Assembly: GCF_963662255.1 (NCBI RefSeq)
Contig: NC_085046.1
Span: 97,109,324 to 97,173,323 of the forward strand
DNA from: Cinclus cinclus
Taxonomy: Eukaryota > Chordata > Aves > Passeriformes > Cinclidae
DNA length: 64,000 nt
Reading direction: 5' to 3'
Part shown: positions 36,627 to 50,926 of the stretch, piece after piece
How the letters are laid out: each line of letters opens with the position of its first letter
How positions within the stretch are numbered: the stretch's first letter is position 1
Program-made: the position numbers and the translations under genes
Notes under the pieces: model-generated
Seen by the model: only the letters and a program-made list of their open reading frames with translations
Told to the model about the DNA's origin: nothing
The model's database searches: none

Positions 36627-39600
36627 GGGGTTATGCCTTCATCACACAGTTTAAGAGTCTTAGGGAAACAGACATGAAGTAAATTTTCAATTCTCTGCAG
36701 ATATTCTACATATGACTACACAAGCTTCACAGATATTATGAGAAATGAGAATTATTTTAATGTGATCAAAAGAATAAATAATCAGATAGATCAGAATCTT
36801 GGATTTAGATGATGGTATGTTTGGTCATATTTTGTTCAAAATTCAAGTCTGTGATAATTGATAAATCATATAATACTGCTACATGTTATTAAGGCTTTAT
36901 GAATGCTATTAGGCTGTATAGAAAATGATCCTTATGTTTGTATTAGATCACTATTGTAACAGATTCAGTCAACTTTGTGAGAGAACAGAGAGTGGTGGTA
37001 ACAGAACAAAGTTCTTTTTTGTTTCGAACTTAATAGCTTCTATGAAATCTTTCACCTCTACTGCTTCCATGGGCTGTTTCTGCCTTCCAAAAGGAAAGAT
37101 GTTATAGTAGGTGTAAAATAAAGAGATGCATCCTTTCTCTACTCCTCTCTTTCCTCTTATACAGCGGATACTGTAGAGAGAAGCTCTCTTGACTTTCTGA
37201 AATGGAAATGTGCTGTTATGTAGAGGCACTGAGTAGCATCCTTTCTTCTTCAGTGCTCTCAGGTGCACTCAGAGGAAGTCAGCTGAAAAGACAAAGTTTC
37301 AAAGTTTTTATCACACTGAAGAAGTTGTCTTTCAAGGATTTCCAAAGAATATGACGCTATTTAATCTCATATGTGATTCACTGCTGTAGATTACCTTTGA
37401 TTTTGTTCTTATATATTTCTCAGGACTTCTTAATTATCTGTGTACCTGATTGTTTTCAGGTGTGGAAACAATAAACTAATCTCTGTTTTCAAAAATTATT
37501 TCAAATAAATAAGAAGCTTCCAGACAGTCATGATACATACATAGATATGCATGTATCTGCCTCTCTGAAAAATAAAAGTAAAGACTATTTTCAGTCAAAG
37601 AAGAAAAGGAAATCTTGTGATCCTAATTAATGCCAACTTCAAGCTATAAGTGTTGAATTCTCTGACTATAGCCATGGGGTTTTGGTCTAAGTTTCACTGA
37701 AAGTGCAAAATGAAAGTTTGTTTGACTTTAGTTTTAAAAGGTACTTTTACCTTCCTTTTTAAACCATTTCCCAGTGGCAACATCTCTCAAAAAATATTCT
37801 CAGAAAATGTCATTATCTAAAAAATTCCCACCTCTTGGATTGCCCTGCTTCTGTAGTTTTTCTAAAAATAAAAGCAGCTGAAGAAAGAGTTTATGAAAAG
37901 GAAAAAAAAATATTAAAAATTACAAATTATTTTACATTGTGAAATTCTTAAGAAATTTCATTTGAATTTCTTTCTTGAGCAATATATATATATATTAAAA
38001 ATACAGCTGTTTTATCACATATGGCTAGAGAAGGACAATCCAAAGTTGTGCCTAACCAGTAACTCAGAAGGGAAGAACTCTCCCTTAAATGATTTCTCAC
38101 TCATATTTCTTTCTACCATCCAGTAGTCTACCAAATTTTTCTTCAGGAGGTCTTAATAAGGGCCAAAGGAAAAGTTTACGAAAAGTGATGAATCTATATC
38201 TTAAATAAATGAGATTTTCTTGCTAATCCTGCAACATACTAGTGATAAATATGAAGAATAAACTAGGACTTACAAAGTTAATTTTGTTTAAATAGTTTTT
38301 TTTTTCCTCACTGTAAAGATTATTTACTCTAGAAATGTGAAGATCCAAGAAGCTACAAAGTCAGTCCTTTACTCTTTTTTATTAAATTCAGAAACATAGC
38401 GAAAAAAGTAGCAGAAGAATATCCAGATGTCCTGGTAGGAGCTTGCTATTGTAAGGGGAAGCAAATTTGTTACAAGCATTAGAAAGTCTGGCATGCATGC
38501 CTTCAGTGAACATTCAATTTGGGTAAAAAGCATCTGAAAGCTACTATTTTATATTCTTCTTTCCTTTATATTTTCTGTTTTCACAAGTCCTCTATGTTTA
38601 TCCAAGATTAACGTCTTATGTCATTGATAAAGGATAGTGAGTTCTTAGGGGAATCAAACCTGGACTGGCATAAACCAATGCCCAGGCTGTTTGTTTTTTA
38701 CGTACAAGAAAAAAAAAACAGTATCAACGTTCTATGTTTGCCAAATATAGAGCTGCTAAGTACTTACAAAGCAGAACGAGTTGCAATTAAATCCATTTAC
38801 CAAAATTAGGCTTGTATCAAGTCATGGATTTGTTTTGAGTTGTGTTATTAACATTACTTTTAACATAGGTGTATGTGCAATTGCCTTCCAATTCACTGCT
38901 CTTTTTAAAAAGCAATCACTTATGCTAAGAGAGGAAAACCTTGTTTTTATAAAATCCTTCTGTCAGTAGAGGTGACTTCCTGAGTATAATGTACAGAGTA
39001 ATTTCATTGCCTTTAATAAATGTTCTCATAGAAAACAACTGCATTAACACAGGAAATCCAAAGACAGTATCCGAATTGTTGAGAAAGGAAAATGTAGGAT
39101 TACTATCCTTGTAACACAGGCATACAAAAGCAAATAAGACACTAACCTGAGAAGCCTAGATTTTATTCTTGGTTTGGCTACATTTTTCTCATTATCTTTT
39201 TTTCACTGCTCACTTGTGCAAAATATAATTTCCTGGGATGATGCAACACTCATTACTTAGAGGAATTTTACATTTTTGGTGAGAACTTTTATCATTGTTT
39301 TTTTGCGTCTTTTTCTTATGCTAGATTATTTTTTAAATCTTAATAAATGTCTTCTGTAGCTAAATGTTAATGCTTTGCATTTTAGAAAAGAATTGCTTTA
39401 TTTCTTTATCTTGATGCATACGTGTAACAGCTGGCACTTTTTCATATATTCTAGCAAGGTGCATGTAGAATTGTATGTGTTTTGTTTCTGCGCAAACTCG
39501 TGATGTTATCAGAGTTCATTCAATTAGTGAACTATAAAATCTCTTTTATGCTGCTGCTTATCTATATTTTTGAAGGCTGCTTTCTGATAATGAGAAACAG

Positions 39601-42600
39601 CTTGTTTGACACTATTTGTTGTGAACTGTAAATGGTCGGTTGGAAAACAGCCAATATTTTTTCTCTCACCTCCAGCAACAGGTGGAGTACTTGGAGTTCA
39701 TCAGAATCTGAACTCAGCTGTTGAAGCTGTGTTTTTTATTTGCACTTTTAAACACAGCAATTTAACCAAGAAAGAGTGAAGACATTTTCAAACAAGCAAA
39801 AATAATATTTATCCAACTTATTTTTGGTAGGGATGGGACTCAACCTTTGCTATAACTTTTTAAAAACTTGTTTCACTCTGTTTTTTTTTTAAAATTTAGT
39901 TTTGCTTTTAGAATTTGACATCTATAGGATCTATATATGCTTTTCTCTGCATGACTGTATATCATATGTGTGTTACAAAAATGAAAAAAATAAAATAGCC
40001 ATATGTCTCTTCAATTTCCCAAATCTATAGTAGTTTCTTTTTTTGTTGTAATATTTATTTTCCCACAGCAAATAGTTTGCTTTCATTATCAATAAAAGTA
40101 GGAGGAGAAAAGCAAGAATGAAGCAAGAATAGAAATTAAATTTAACATAACTTAAGATGTGTATGTTGATATTAATATTACATTGTGACTTTTCAGATTT
40201 AGTGCACTAAATTGTTCACGTGAAATATAAATTACAGTTTTAATTTCAAGAAATAATAACTGCTAGTAATATTCAGTACCAAGAATACCATTAGTGTCAG
40301 ATAATACATTCTTACATTGAACATGTGTCTTGCAACTCGTAGTGTGAGACTTCAATAGATCAACTTGTTACTTGTAGTGGTTGCAGAAATTCTGTATGAC
40401 TTTAAGCAAGCATCGTAACCTTCCCATGACTCCTTCCTTTTCTTCATCCAATAAAGTACTTTGAAGTGGTAGGGATTATATAGAACTGCCATGTCTAGAC
40501 TCTCCACAAAAGCTGTAGGAATCTCTAATCTGTAACAAGAATGAATCCACATGAGTTCTCCCCAAACGCTAGAGGGTTAAAAGATGTTTCAGAGTTTGGT
40601 AAATTACACTTTAGCCCTGCACTTCCTGGGTACCTCTCAGCTCTGGTTTGAGTGTACCTAAACAACAGGAAGGTATACAGAAAAATGAGCGCTGTCAAAA
40701 AGAAAATTTGGAATCAGTATCAGCCTCAGGTAAAAATACTGAATTTAGGACATGATAATGGCCTTTTTCCTGTTTCTGCTCATGTAAATATGTTCATACA
40801 TATGCATATATACATGTTTATAGATGGAAAATATGAGTTTAGAATGCAAGGATACTTTCAGGAACCTACACCAATATTGCTCATTATGATGAGATAAATG
40901 GCAACTATTATGAAGATTGTAGTAATGTTTAGTAAAATTCTTTACTCTGTTATACTGTTGTGACAGCTACAGCTGTATTTTTAATTTCCTTATGGATGTT
41001 TTTGTAGTGTTTTCTGTCACTAAATATGTAAGCTGTGTATTCATAGGTTGGTTTGTCCCCATTGAATTCACATTTCTGGACCATGACTTTTATTTTAAAC
41101 GAAAGTACGAAGACTTGCCAGGATGCCTCTTTTCAGGGGAAAAGGAGAAATTGAAGGATTTTTATTTCCACATAGAATTATTAGACCAAACCTTCAAAAG
41201 CAAAGAGATTTCTTTGAAAATATGCTTTGTCATACCATGCCCTTTTCTGTGGTCTTTTAGAGAAATCCTACATCCATAGGATATTAATTGTTAAAATAAC
41301 ACCAACAGGGCAAAAGTGCTATCTAGGCATTGCTGTTTTGAGTTAAAATTTTTATGTAATGAATATAATAAATATTGTCATAAAGAAGCTTGGTTTTATT
41401 TTACAAGGCTATATGATTATGTGTTCCAGTTAAGATTCCCAGAAAGCTTCTGGAAATATATTCTCTTATTTGGGAAAAATTTCTTTTTCATTTAATTTAA
41501 AGTGTGTGCACACCTGTATGCAAAGAGTTCTGTATATTCATCATCAACTAGGCTATACAAAACCAAAAAATCCTTGTGTCCCCACTCCAAATAATTTTTA
41601 TCCAACAGGCAGATCAGATGCACATTTTGGCTATCTCAATTTATGTTACTTTTCTCTGAATTTACTTTGGATAAATAAAATAAACATGTTTCTAAATGCA
41701 TCCAAATATGAGAACTGAAATGTAAATCTGTAATTCCACTTTGCATCATATCTATGAACAAGACAATAACAGAAGTAGCCAAAGAACCAAGTGTTAACGT
41801 TTCAGTGAAATAGTTTTAAAATTCCTATGAACCAAATGGGAAAGGCCTACATCAACTTTCTCAGTTCTGAAGTGTTGAAATTACAAAACCTTTTATGTCA
41901 AGTCTTCATTGTCCTACTTTGCTTCATACAGTGAAGTTCCAGTCCCAAACATTATTTAATATTCTGATATAAAAAAAAAAAAAATCCTAGATCTTGGAAT
42001 GCCTTTAGGAAACATAAGGTTGTTTTGGACTATACTGGATAATGTTGTTTATTGACAAGGGCTGCGTAATTATTCACTTTGATATATGAAAACATAGTTA
42101 TAATAAAAGTTCTAAAGAGGTTTTTCTTATCCTGTTTCACTGCTATTTGCCTTGAAGCAATTGTTTACCAAAGTGACTTGCCTGTGAGAATCACACCTTT
42201 CTTATCAATGATATTTCTTCCTTCCTGCCTGAAAGCCAGATGTGCTCATAAAAATCTCTTTAAAAGTTACAGTTAACTGCCAGCAGCCCTGGAATAACTG
42301 ACAACCCTTTCAACAAAAATGTTAAAATGCATTTCTCTTCTAATTTGAAGAAAGAATTATGTATCATTCTCTCTATTTTGCATGTAACCTAAGAAAGAAT
42401 AAGTGATTCTGTATGAGTGTTTCCTGTCACACTGATGTACCTAGGGGCTAAATTCACCAATTTAGAGGTGGTTGCAGACTGATGGCCTGTTTAATTGCTC
42501 ATACTAAATAGCCAGATTTATAGTACAAATGTAAGAGCTTTCCATCAGAGAAATATGTACATAAGCTTTAGAGGAGTTTCTAAACACTCACCACCAATTA

Positions 42601-43204
42601 TTGAAAGCCCTTAGCTGGTGTGGAGGTGCTATGTATACTTGAGGTGAGAGAATAGGGTTGAGAATCTTTTATATGACATGCACAAAAGGTTGCATAGAGG
42701 ACTTTGTCTGTGTTTATGAGAACCTGTAGTGTTGCTCAGTGTGTACTTTAAATCTTAGCATTTCATTTTTCAGAGTTGTTTGGAATTAGAGAGGAGGTAA
42801 TAATCTGCTGTAAATAATCTGGACAAATAATACCAAAGGGGAAGCCAGAGAAAGTTAAGCTTCCCTTTGAGACCACAGACATGAGAATTCCCAAACTCAC
42901 AGATTTACAATCTAAATTTCTTCTCCTAATTTCATTTCCAGTCCTAATTATTTGTTTACCATGCTTATCCAAATATTTTAAAAACTCCATTTTTACTAAG
43001 TATCTTACATAATTTTGTTTTCTTATTTGGTTCAAATATATAAGACAGCTATTTTTCCACTTCATTAAACAAGCCATGTCTAATGAAGTCTACTGGTGTA
43101 TCTATACATGGCACAGGCTTTTATCAGATTTAAGAATGCCTGTGAAGTTCAGCATCCTTCATCACCTGGATGACACAATGACAACCTGGTTTTCATATTG
43201 TTCA
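36627..43204. other. AT-rich non-coding stretch
   Basis: No gene or recognised repeat in about 6.6 kb, the longest such stretch in the window. Short runs of TATA (37980-37996) and A or T homopolymers occur. Frames such as 40992-41279 have no domain. Lack of interspersed repeats over this length is compatible with unique sequence, possibly with conserved non-coding elements, but I cannot test this from one sequence. Confidence 0.6.
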
Positions 43205-43589
43205 CCACAGATAGAGGTAAAAACCTGTGGTGGATTGTGCATGGCTGGACATCTCACGATGGCCTTCACAATGGAATGCAGGAGAATCTCTGCTCTGGCA
43301 CCTGCAGTGCCTCCTTCTTTTCCTTCACTGACCTTTGTATCTGCTGTTTCTCTCACATATTCTCACTCCTCTTTTTCTGTAATTCCTGGTGTGTGGGTCT
43401 TTCTTTTTCCCTTTTAACTGTGTTATCCTGGAGGTACCACCACTGTCACCGATGATCTCAGCCTTGGCCAGTAGTGAGTGTGTCTTGGATTGGCTGGCAT
43501 TGGATCTATCAGACATGGGAGAAGCTTCTGGCAGTTTCTCAGAGAGGCTACCTTGTAGCCATCCCTGCTACTAAAACCTTGCTATACAA
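43205..43589 (-). mobile_element. Partial LTR (ERVL-like bird family), copy 2, reversed
   Basis: Read on the minus strand, this is the 5' part of the same LTR family as at 4999 and 57009. From right to left it starts near TGTATAGCAAGG, then GGATGGCTACAAGG, GAAGCTTCTCCCATGTCTG (matching GCTTCTCCCATGTCTG in the 57 kb copy) and CCAATGCCAGCC. It continues with CTGGCCAAGGCTGAG, GTGGTACCTCCAGGATAAC, GAGTGAGAATATGTGAGAG and AGCAGAGATTCTCCTG. The 3' two thirds, including the poly(A) signal, are missing. The middle part seen here is absent from the 57 kb copy, so the copies are differently deleted. The plus-strand frames in this interval are artefacts of the repeat. Confidence 0.75.
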
Positions 43590-46500
43590 CCTAATAAAAA
43601 AGTAAAATATTTTAAAGGAATCTTTAGAAAATTATTAGGCTGCACATGCAACTGGGATGATATGGCATAACTGCACATAATTTGTGGTGTCATCTTGTGA
43701 AAGAAATAATTTAATCTTAAGTGTATTTGAAAAGTACACTTGAAAAGTGCTTGTTGCACAAGGCAAAAAAAAAAAAAATCCGAGTATCTCTGCCCAACTT
43801 AAAAGTGTTATGAATGTTCCTATGTAAAAGAATTTCTTCTATACCTATTATTTTATAAAAGACACATTTGTTAACAATTTATTTTCTTTCTACAGGTACA
43901 AACACAAAGCATTTTTTGTTTTGTCAGTGAAACTTCAAGTGTTCTCTGGTATTATCCACTCTGCTTTCAAAATAATCCGTGTTTGTTAGGCACAGATATC
44001 TATTATCTTGATGTCTTTCCTTAACTTGTGCTGCTGAATCTCTCTTGGTGTATTTCTCATCTGCCCTCCTTTTGGACTTTTATGTCATGGTATGCATCAC
44101 AGTTCTAACTGGTTTTCTTTGTGTATTTCAGTGAATGCAGACTCTGTCTTATGCTTGGAGTAATTTTGACAGAAAATTTCCTTTCAGGGTAATATAAGAT
44201 AACTTGATCCAAGATTTTGATTTGTGTGAAGTGGCTTTGGTGATCAACGGGGTTTAAATTGTCCACTTTTTTTTTGTCTGTTTTATTCTTATAATTAGTT
44301 AAGAATGCTGAGAATTTCTGAAATTATTTATAATGTATTTCCTTCCACATTCCTCTTCTATTTAGTCTGCTTTCTAGATATACATAGAAACAAAACTCAC
44401 TAATGCATAGTCTTTATTGGAAAGTTCTGCTATTTTAATATCCCAGATAAACTAATAATTTGAATTGGAATTTGTTTTTCTTTGTTATGATTAGTGATGA
44501 TGTAGTTATGAGTGGAATTCCAGATGTTTGTGCTTCTTCTGGTTCCTCTCATACAAACCAAACAGAACTGGAGAAAGGAAAAATAACTGTACTTACTTCA
44601 TACCTCAGTTATTAACTCTAGGAAGGTTTACAAAGTATGTTTAGGAGTTTTGAGTTTTGTTTAGCCAAACAATTTCAGCACAGAACTGATATCTAATGTC
44701 ATGTGTAATGTCATAAGAAGTTGCACAAATCTTACAGTCTTACAAAGGCATTTTGCATTACCTCATGAAAATGATTTTTGTTGGCAGCTTGTTAATTTAT
44801 TTCATGATGATTAATTGTTAGATGTATTAACACTCCAGTTAGATCTGTGTTTCTTATGTGGAGATTAGTTGCACACTTTCTCTTAATGAAATAGCAGTAT
44901 ATAGAGTCTTAAAATGACTGACACTTCCAAATTTCTCTTAATTTGATTCTGGTGTATTTAAGGATTGCCATGTGATAAGTATGACCAAGCATAATAATTC
45001 AATTTGTTCTTATGTATACGGTTCTGTTTCTAAGATGGTAAGATTCAAAATCTATTAAAGATCAGAAAAAAAAAATGGGTCTGCTTTTTTTATATTTGTG
45101 AGTTATCTCTGTGGGTCATCAATTCCTTTACTGAGATATTTCTTCTCTAATAGGTAGATACATGAGTATTCAATGTCAGTTTTGAGTGAATTTCTATCTT
45201 TGTGTCCTGAAGTGTGTGCAATCAAGCACAGATGCCCTGTCTCAAGCTTCTCAAAGTTGTGGCTTGGCTAACAATCCTCACTTTTTTTAGAGCTGTTTAA
45301 TTTCTGTGCAAATCAAAGAATCATAATTCAAAATAGTTTTATTCTGTTCAGTTACAGACAGTACTTATTTAATTTTTCTGCTTTGTTTATAAATATTAGC
45401 TAGAGAAAGCATGAGTGAATAAGTTCCTCAAGGTAACAATAGAAGAAGTGCTTGTCTTTGACACCTGTTGAAAAAATACTTAGTCAAAAGCTAAAAAAAA
45501 AAATTACCTCAGTTGAAAAAAAAAGCCCAAACAATAAGTAAAGATAATTTACTATCTTAAAAGAATTCCCTTCAAAATATCTACAGCTTTCAATGTATTT
45601 AGTCCATAAGTACTAATTTGTTGTCAAGCACATCTTAAGACATACATTTGAATAGAATCTGTTCTGACACCTTTTAGAAGGTGGAGATTTGCCTGCCACT
45701 CACAGACAACCAGAGTGCAAGTACAGGTTTCTTCTTGTTCTGGGGTGTATTTCATGCTCTCATGTACCCTCCCTCAGCGTGGTCCTGATGTTGGTAAATT
45801 GCCACTCCAGTGCAGCAAAGAAGTGCCACTCAGAAGAATTTTCTGATATTTTTGAGTTCAGGGGGAACGGACTCTAGTATCCTCATGATGAGCATCACCA
45901 TTGGAAAAACTTGCATATTCTGTTGACACTTCTTCTTTGGTGGTATAAAATCACAGCACACTAATAAATCAGGTAGTTTCTGGCAATGGAAATATTACAT
46001 CAATGAAAAAGACAGTAAAGACTGAATTTCTAAACTTTCTGTTCATCCAAGGGGAAAAAATTTTCCTTATGCAACCCTTTTACTGATGACCTATTTTAGT
46101 TCCATTTTTCCTTCTCTAAAATGTCTGTGTTTCAAGGAGTTGTTCTATAGAGACAGGTTGCTTTTCAACAGACGGTCTGATGATGATTCTATGAAAGCAC
46201 TTTTGCTAGAAATACTTTTTTGCTTACAGTTCAGGCAGAGCTGGCACAAAATACCCTGACTTCATTCTAAATCTGATTTCACACTCTCCAGTTCCTATTC
46301 ATTGTTTTTCTTATTAACTTTAGATAAGATAAAAACACAACTGGAGGCACAGTATTTTCCCTGAGATTCTTCCCTATGGATGCAATTTACTAAGTTTAAT
46401 AAAAGCCAAGTGTGAGCAAAAATTATTGTATGTCTTTCTGTTATCAGGTCATCAGAAGTTTCTTGGTATTTAGCTGTTCCCCACTGTATACTCCAGATAC

Positions 46501-49199
46501 TTTTTTCAAAATTTCTCTCCTCTCTCTGTGATGCAGAACGGGTTTGAACAGAACAGGGAAACTGTGGAGATGGACCTGAAAGTTTCCCTTAAGGGATGTT
46601 GACATCAGGTGGTAAGACCAAGTGTGTCCCAGTGTTGCCAAGGAACAGCTTACTTGGTTGTGCCGGAGGTTGATGCATGTATTTCACAGAGAGGGGAGAA
46701 TTTTACTGCTCTACACAGGGTGCTGTGGGAAAATTGGCACACTGTGAATTCACTCTGTATGATCATTAAGGCAGGTCTCTGTTGTGCAGTATTGCTCTTC
46801 TCCAAAGGAGCAGTCTCTCAGGAACACATACAGCCAATTTCAGCAACCTCTTTGTACTTCTGTTCCTTTTTGCCTTGCTCACACTGACAATTTTTTTCCT
46901 AAGCTTTCTCCCAGTGACAGTCTGGAAGCATGATTAGAAAGATGTTGCTTAGGCTCATACGTTGGACTAGTGTAGCTCAAAGACCATCCTATTCCTCATT
47001 TTCTCATCCTCAAAAGTAAATCTAGGCCATTTCAAACACAGGATGCAAAAAGTACCTTCATGAAAAGTGTATTTGAAAATACAGAAAAAAATCCCTAAAC
47101 ATCATTAGACATCATTTGTAGCTTACTATCTGGATAAAAGTTTCTATTTGTGTTTGTCTCACAGTATATATGTGGCTATCTATCTTTAAAAAAACCCCTG
47201 CTGTCACGTGCATGTCCCTCTTTATCAAGACTATCTTTTCTACCTTCCAGAAAGTAATGGAGACTCATGAAGAGCCTCTTTGCAGTAGCTAAGATTTTCT
47301 ATTTCAGAACCTCAGGTAGTCTCAACACAATTGTACTGAATACAGGAACAACAAAAGGGTTTTTGTTTGCTTGTTTTCCTTTTGGAGAGTACCAGCTGTT
47401 CTTTTCTAACATGGTCTTTTTTTGTGTCTGACAGTATCTTAAAAAAAATATACACTTTCTTTAGGAGGATTTTTGTTCAAAAGGTGCAAAATTCTTCGTA
47501 GGAGTAATTTGTTTATTTATACCAAGCACTTAGTTTAATGCTGCTTCTATACTCAAATATGACGAATTGATTAGTTTTGCATGTTCCTTATTTTATTATA
47601 TAGCTTTTAAATCTTCCTTTTTTTGTGTGTGTGTGTTATTTACAGTTTTATTATTCTTGCAGCATTTATTTTCCTGACTATAACTGAACATTTTTATGCT
47701 GGCAGCAAAAACCTCGTGGATTATGGGAATGGAGAAATAGACAAAACCTTCTGAAGAAGTCTTCAGTAACCAAATTGCAAATAGTTTTCATAAACTGAAC
47801 AAATTTCAAATTAGAAATAGGCCTTTAGACTCACTATTTCTCATGGGAAGCTGACACAAAAACTCCCATGTCTGTTATTCAACCAAACTTACCAATGCCC
47901 ATTCACTCCAATCTTGCCTTCAAGTGTTTCATACTGTTTCCTGTCTCCTGATAAGGAATAATCATGCCTTCTTTTAAAGAGCTCTGTTTATGTCCATGTG
48001 GCAACTGTAGCTGTGCGTGAGGTAGTCTGATGCTAGTGACCTGTACCAATAGCATGACCACAAGACACAGCTCTGCAGCTTCTAGTACCCTACAAGCCTA
48101 TATGGAAGTATCTACGAGCAGAGTTTGTGTCATTTTCAGCTGTCAGCATCTCTGATCCCTGACTGCAAGCCCATTGCTGACTGCTGAACTTCCCTGTCTC
48201 ATGGCAGCACAAGAGTCCATACAAACCTTTCCTACTCCCTGGTGTTCAATGGCCTCATTAACTCTTACTCCTCATCAAAAGAAGCCAGAGCAAATAAGAA
48301 GGGAGAAGGGGTCAGTGGGAAAGGTTTATTTGGCTTCATTGCCAGTTTATGCCAGGTTAAATTGACCGTGAAACTATGACAGTAAGACTGAAATCTACTG
48401 AGACAGTAAGCAGGTCTGATAGCAATCTGTTGCCTTCTTTTTTTTTCCACTGTGAAGTAGTGGTGAGCGGTAGGGCATTGTAACCTCCTAAACAAGAAAT
48501 ATGGGCTTGTTAGTCTCCTTTGTTTTTTCCAGGTGGAAAAAATTAGATATTAAGTAATTTATTTGTATTTGATTTTAACTGACAGCTCAGTGTTTTCTTC
48601 AGCTTAGCCAGGTGAAAATAAACAGCACAGAATCTTGCCATCTATTAGGCTAGTTTTTTTAATATATTCTATTGCTAGGGATTTCAAGACCAGATGAGCC
48701 TAAAATCTGGATCTGGTAAATAGGACCAAAACAATGATTTTGGAAAACATCTAGTTTATTTTATGGTATTACGTAGTTGTTTTTCTCTTTTGTGTTTTCA
48801 TTAAAAAAAATTCAAAAAGTAAGGCATTCTAGTCTGACCTGTGTAAAAGCTGACTGAAATGTTTTCAGCCCATGAGTTCTGAATATAGTAAAATATACAG
48901 TAAGGAGAAGAAAGTGAAAAGGGTCTGAGCACTACTGATCTGACAGTTCTATTGCACACTGTGTTAAGATGCTGGCACCATTTTTATCTTGCCTTAGATT
49001 TTTCACCAATGCATGCTTTAAGGTCACTTCAAGAATCATTGACAAAGATATCAGTGAAATCAAGTTTAATATAAAAATGAAAGCATGACAAATTTTACCG
49101 GCAAAGTTCATTTTATCACTTACTAGATGATTAAGGTGCACCAAGGAAAGGAAATGAAGTTCCAAAATCAATGAATCCAAACTGAAATAAACCCCAAAC
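43590..49199. other. AT-rich non-coding stretch
   Basis: No gene recognised in about 5.6 kb. Slightly more complex patches (45660-45890, 46600-46890, 48000-48330) contain short frames without domains. I could not assign them to repeats. The rest is AT-rich with short homopolymers. Confidence 0.6.
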
Positions 49200-49990
49200 T
49201 GTCTATGTGGAGGCTGGGGGTGGGTAGGGATGGGTGATGAGAGAAGAGGATAGGAAAGGTTAAGGAGAAAAAAAGATACAGAAGATCGCCCTGTTGAATC
49301 ACAAGGTTCAGAGTAGAGAGTTGAGCTAAACTGAGCTTGGACCTGACTAAAAGTTTATGTCTAAAGGCTCAACAACACTTAACTTAACAGAACTTAAACT
49401 TAAAAGTACTTAAGTGATAACTGAAGCTGAACAGCTTAGCAAAAGATTCACACAGAATTTACTTTATCATGGTAGTAACTCATTTAACAGGCCCAACTTC
49501 CTAAAAGTGTGAAGAATCTAGGAGAACAACACTTGTGGCACATTTGCTCTAACCTATTCACACTCGCATGGGCATGGACATGGACAGAAGGAGTCTGTAC
49601 AGGACAGACACCTGTGAAAAAGTTCCTCTTGAATTCAGTGTAGTTCTCACTTCAGATGCCTTTGCAGCTTTTCAGCAGGTGAAGGGTGGAGCCTTGAGGA
49701 GTTGGGAGTACCAGTCCAAGATCCATCGAGGCCATTTGGTGATTCTCTGAGTACAGCCAGCTTCAGAGTTTGCCAGCTGTGAGAGACCCCACTCATAGGG
49801 ATAATGATGCTTGCACCCTCCTGTGGTCCAGGAGAGCTCCAAGGGTTTCACTTTGGACCACCGTTTGCAGGATTGCTAGAGAGTGTGCTTTAGTCATAGT
49901 AATTTTCGATCTTGGCCTCAATCCAAATCACTAACTTTCTCTGAAGGTTTGATAATAAAAACACTATTCCACTTGATTTGTTATTCAGGC
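49200..49990 (+). mobile_element. Candidate LTR or other dispersed repeat
   Basis: A stretch of about 790 bases less AT-rich than its flanks and with LTR-like organisation. It begins near TGTCTATGTGGAGGC after CCAAAC. It contains a run of ACTTAA words (49375-49415) and a GC-richer centre (49560-49870), and ends shortly after an AATAAA signal near 49952. The wording of the centre (CACCTGTGAAAAAGTTCC; GACCACCGTTTGCAGGATTG) seems familiar from bird endogenous retrovirus LTRs, but I cannot confirm this. No target duplication was found and no TATA box is evident. Both edges are guesses. Confidence 0.4.
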
Positions 49991-50000
49991 AAGAAAAATA

Positions 50001-50030
50001 AGGCTGTTCATTAAAAGGCTGTTCATTAAA
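50001..50030 (+). repeat. Perfect 15-bp tandem duplication
   Basis: AGGCTGTTCATTAAA occurs twice in direct succession (50001-50015 and 50016-50030). It is a simple slippage duplication just beyond the candidate LTR. Confidence 0.95.
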
Positions 50031-50358
50031 AAACAGGAGCTCATTAGGCAGCACTAGTATCTGGGAACAGACAGCGTTTCTGCTAAGATCAAGAGAAGCT
50101 TAGCCCAGGTGCTGCTCTTCAAGGCTGAGGCCTAATGAGAATCTCTCAGATCAGAATTTGGCCGGAGGTGGTGGTTGTTGTTGGTAATGGTAAAATGTAC
50201 TACCACAAGCTTCCTACCCATTATCTCAGGATATTAAGAATTTTTGCATCAGTCGCTCATTCAGGATTGCCTTTCCAAAGAGATGCAGTTCTAAAGATCT
50301 CAATCTCACAACTTGCTAAATGTGAAAAACTGTAGTTAGGAAAACTTCCTGTGGAAAC

Positions 50359-50672
50359 AGAATCATAGAATATGCTGAGTTTGAAGAGACCCATCAGGAC
50401 CACTGAGTCCAACTTTTGCTGCTGTTCAGGACACCCCAAGAGTCGCACCATGTGCCTGAGAGCATTGTCCAAATGCTTTTTGAACTCTGTCAGGCTTGAC
50501 CACTTTCCTGAGGAACCTGTTTCAGTGCCCAATGATCCTCTGGGTGAGAAATCTTTTCCTCATAATCCAACCTAAATCTCCTCTGACTCAGCTTCATGCT
50601 GTTTCCTCACATCCTGTCACTGGTCACAAGAGAGGAGAGATCTGTACACGTCCCTCTGTTTCTCCCTGTGGG
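50359..50672 (-). mobile_element. CR1 LINE 3' end, reversed
   Basis: A well-preserved CR1 3' part on the minus strand. At the left is AGAATCATAGAATATGCTG, the reversed CR1 tail. It is followed by GAGACCCATCAGGACCA, GAGTCCAAC, CAAATGCTTTTTGAACTC, CTGAGGAACCTGTTTCAGTG and CCCAATGATCCTCTGGGTGA. GAAATCTTTTCCTCATAATC, ACCTAAATCTCC and CATCCTGTCACTGGTCACA complete the match. It is truncated at its 5' end (right side, about 50672), the usual outcome of incomplete reverse transcription. The frames at 50257-50532 and 50496-50768 lie inside it. Confidence 0.92.
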
Positions 50673-50882
50673 GCTACTCAATACACCTCACTATTTGACA
50701 AAGAATTAAAAAAAAAATTCCTTATCAAGTACTTAAGACACGGGTTGCCACAACAAACGAGCTTGTAAAATGTTATAGCTGTCTTGATTTTGCAAGAAAA
50801 ATAAAATACATTTTATAATTATGACCAGAGCTAAACCTGCCACTAATATGAAAAGGCTGTTTATTTGTTTCAATCTCCTATC

Positions 50883-50926
50883 AATGGCTAATGTAAGACT
50901 ATTATAATGGCTAATATAAGACTATT
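50883..50926 (+). repeat. Imperfect 23-bp tandem duplication
   Basis: AATGGCTAATGTAAGACTAT and AATGGCTAATATAAGACTAT start 23 bases apart and differ at one base. No other copies were seen. Confidence 0.9.
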
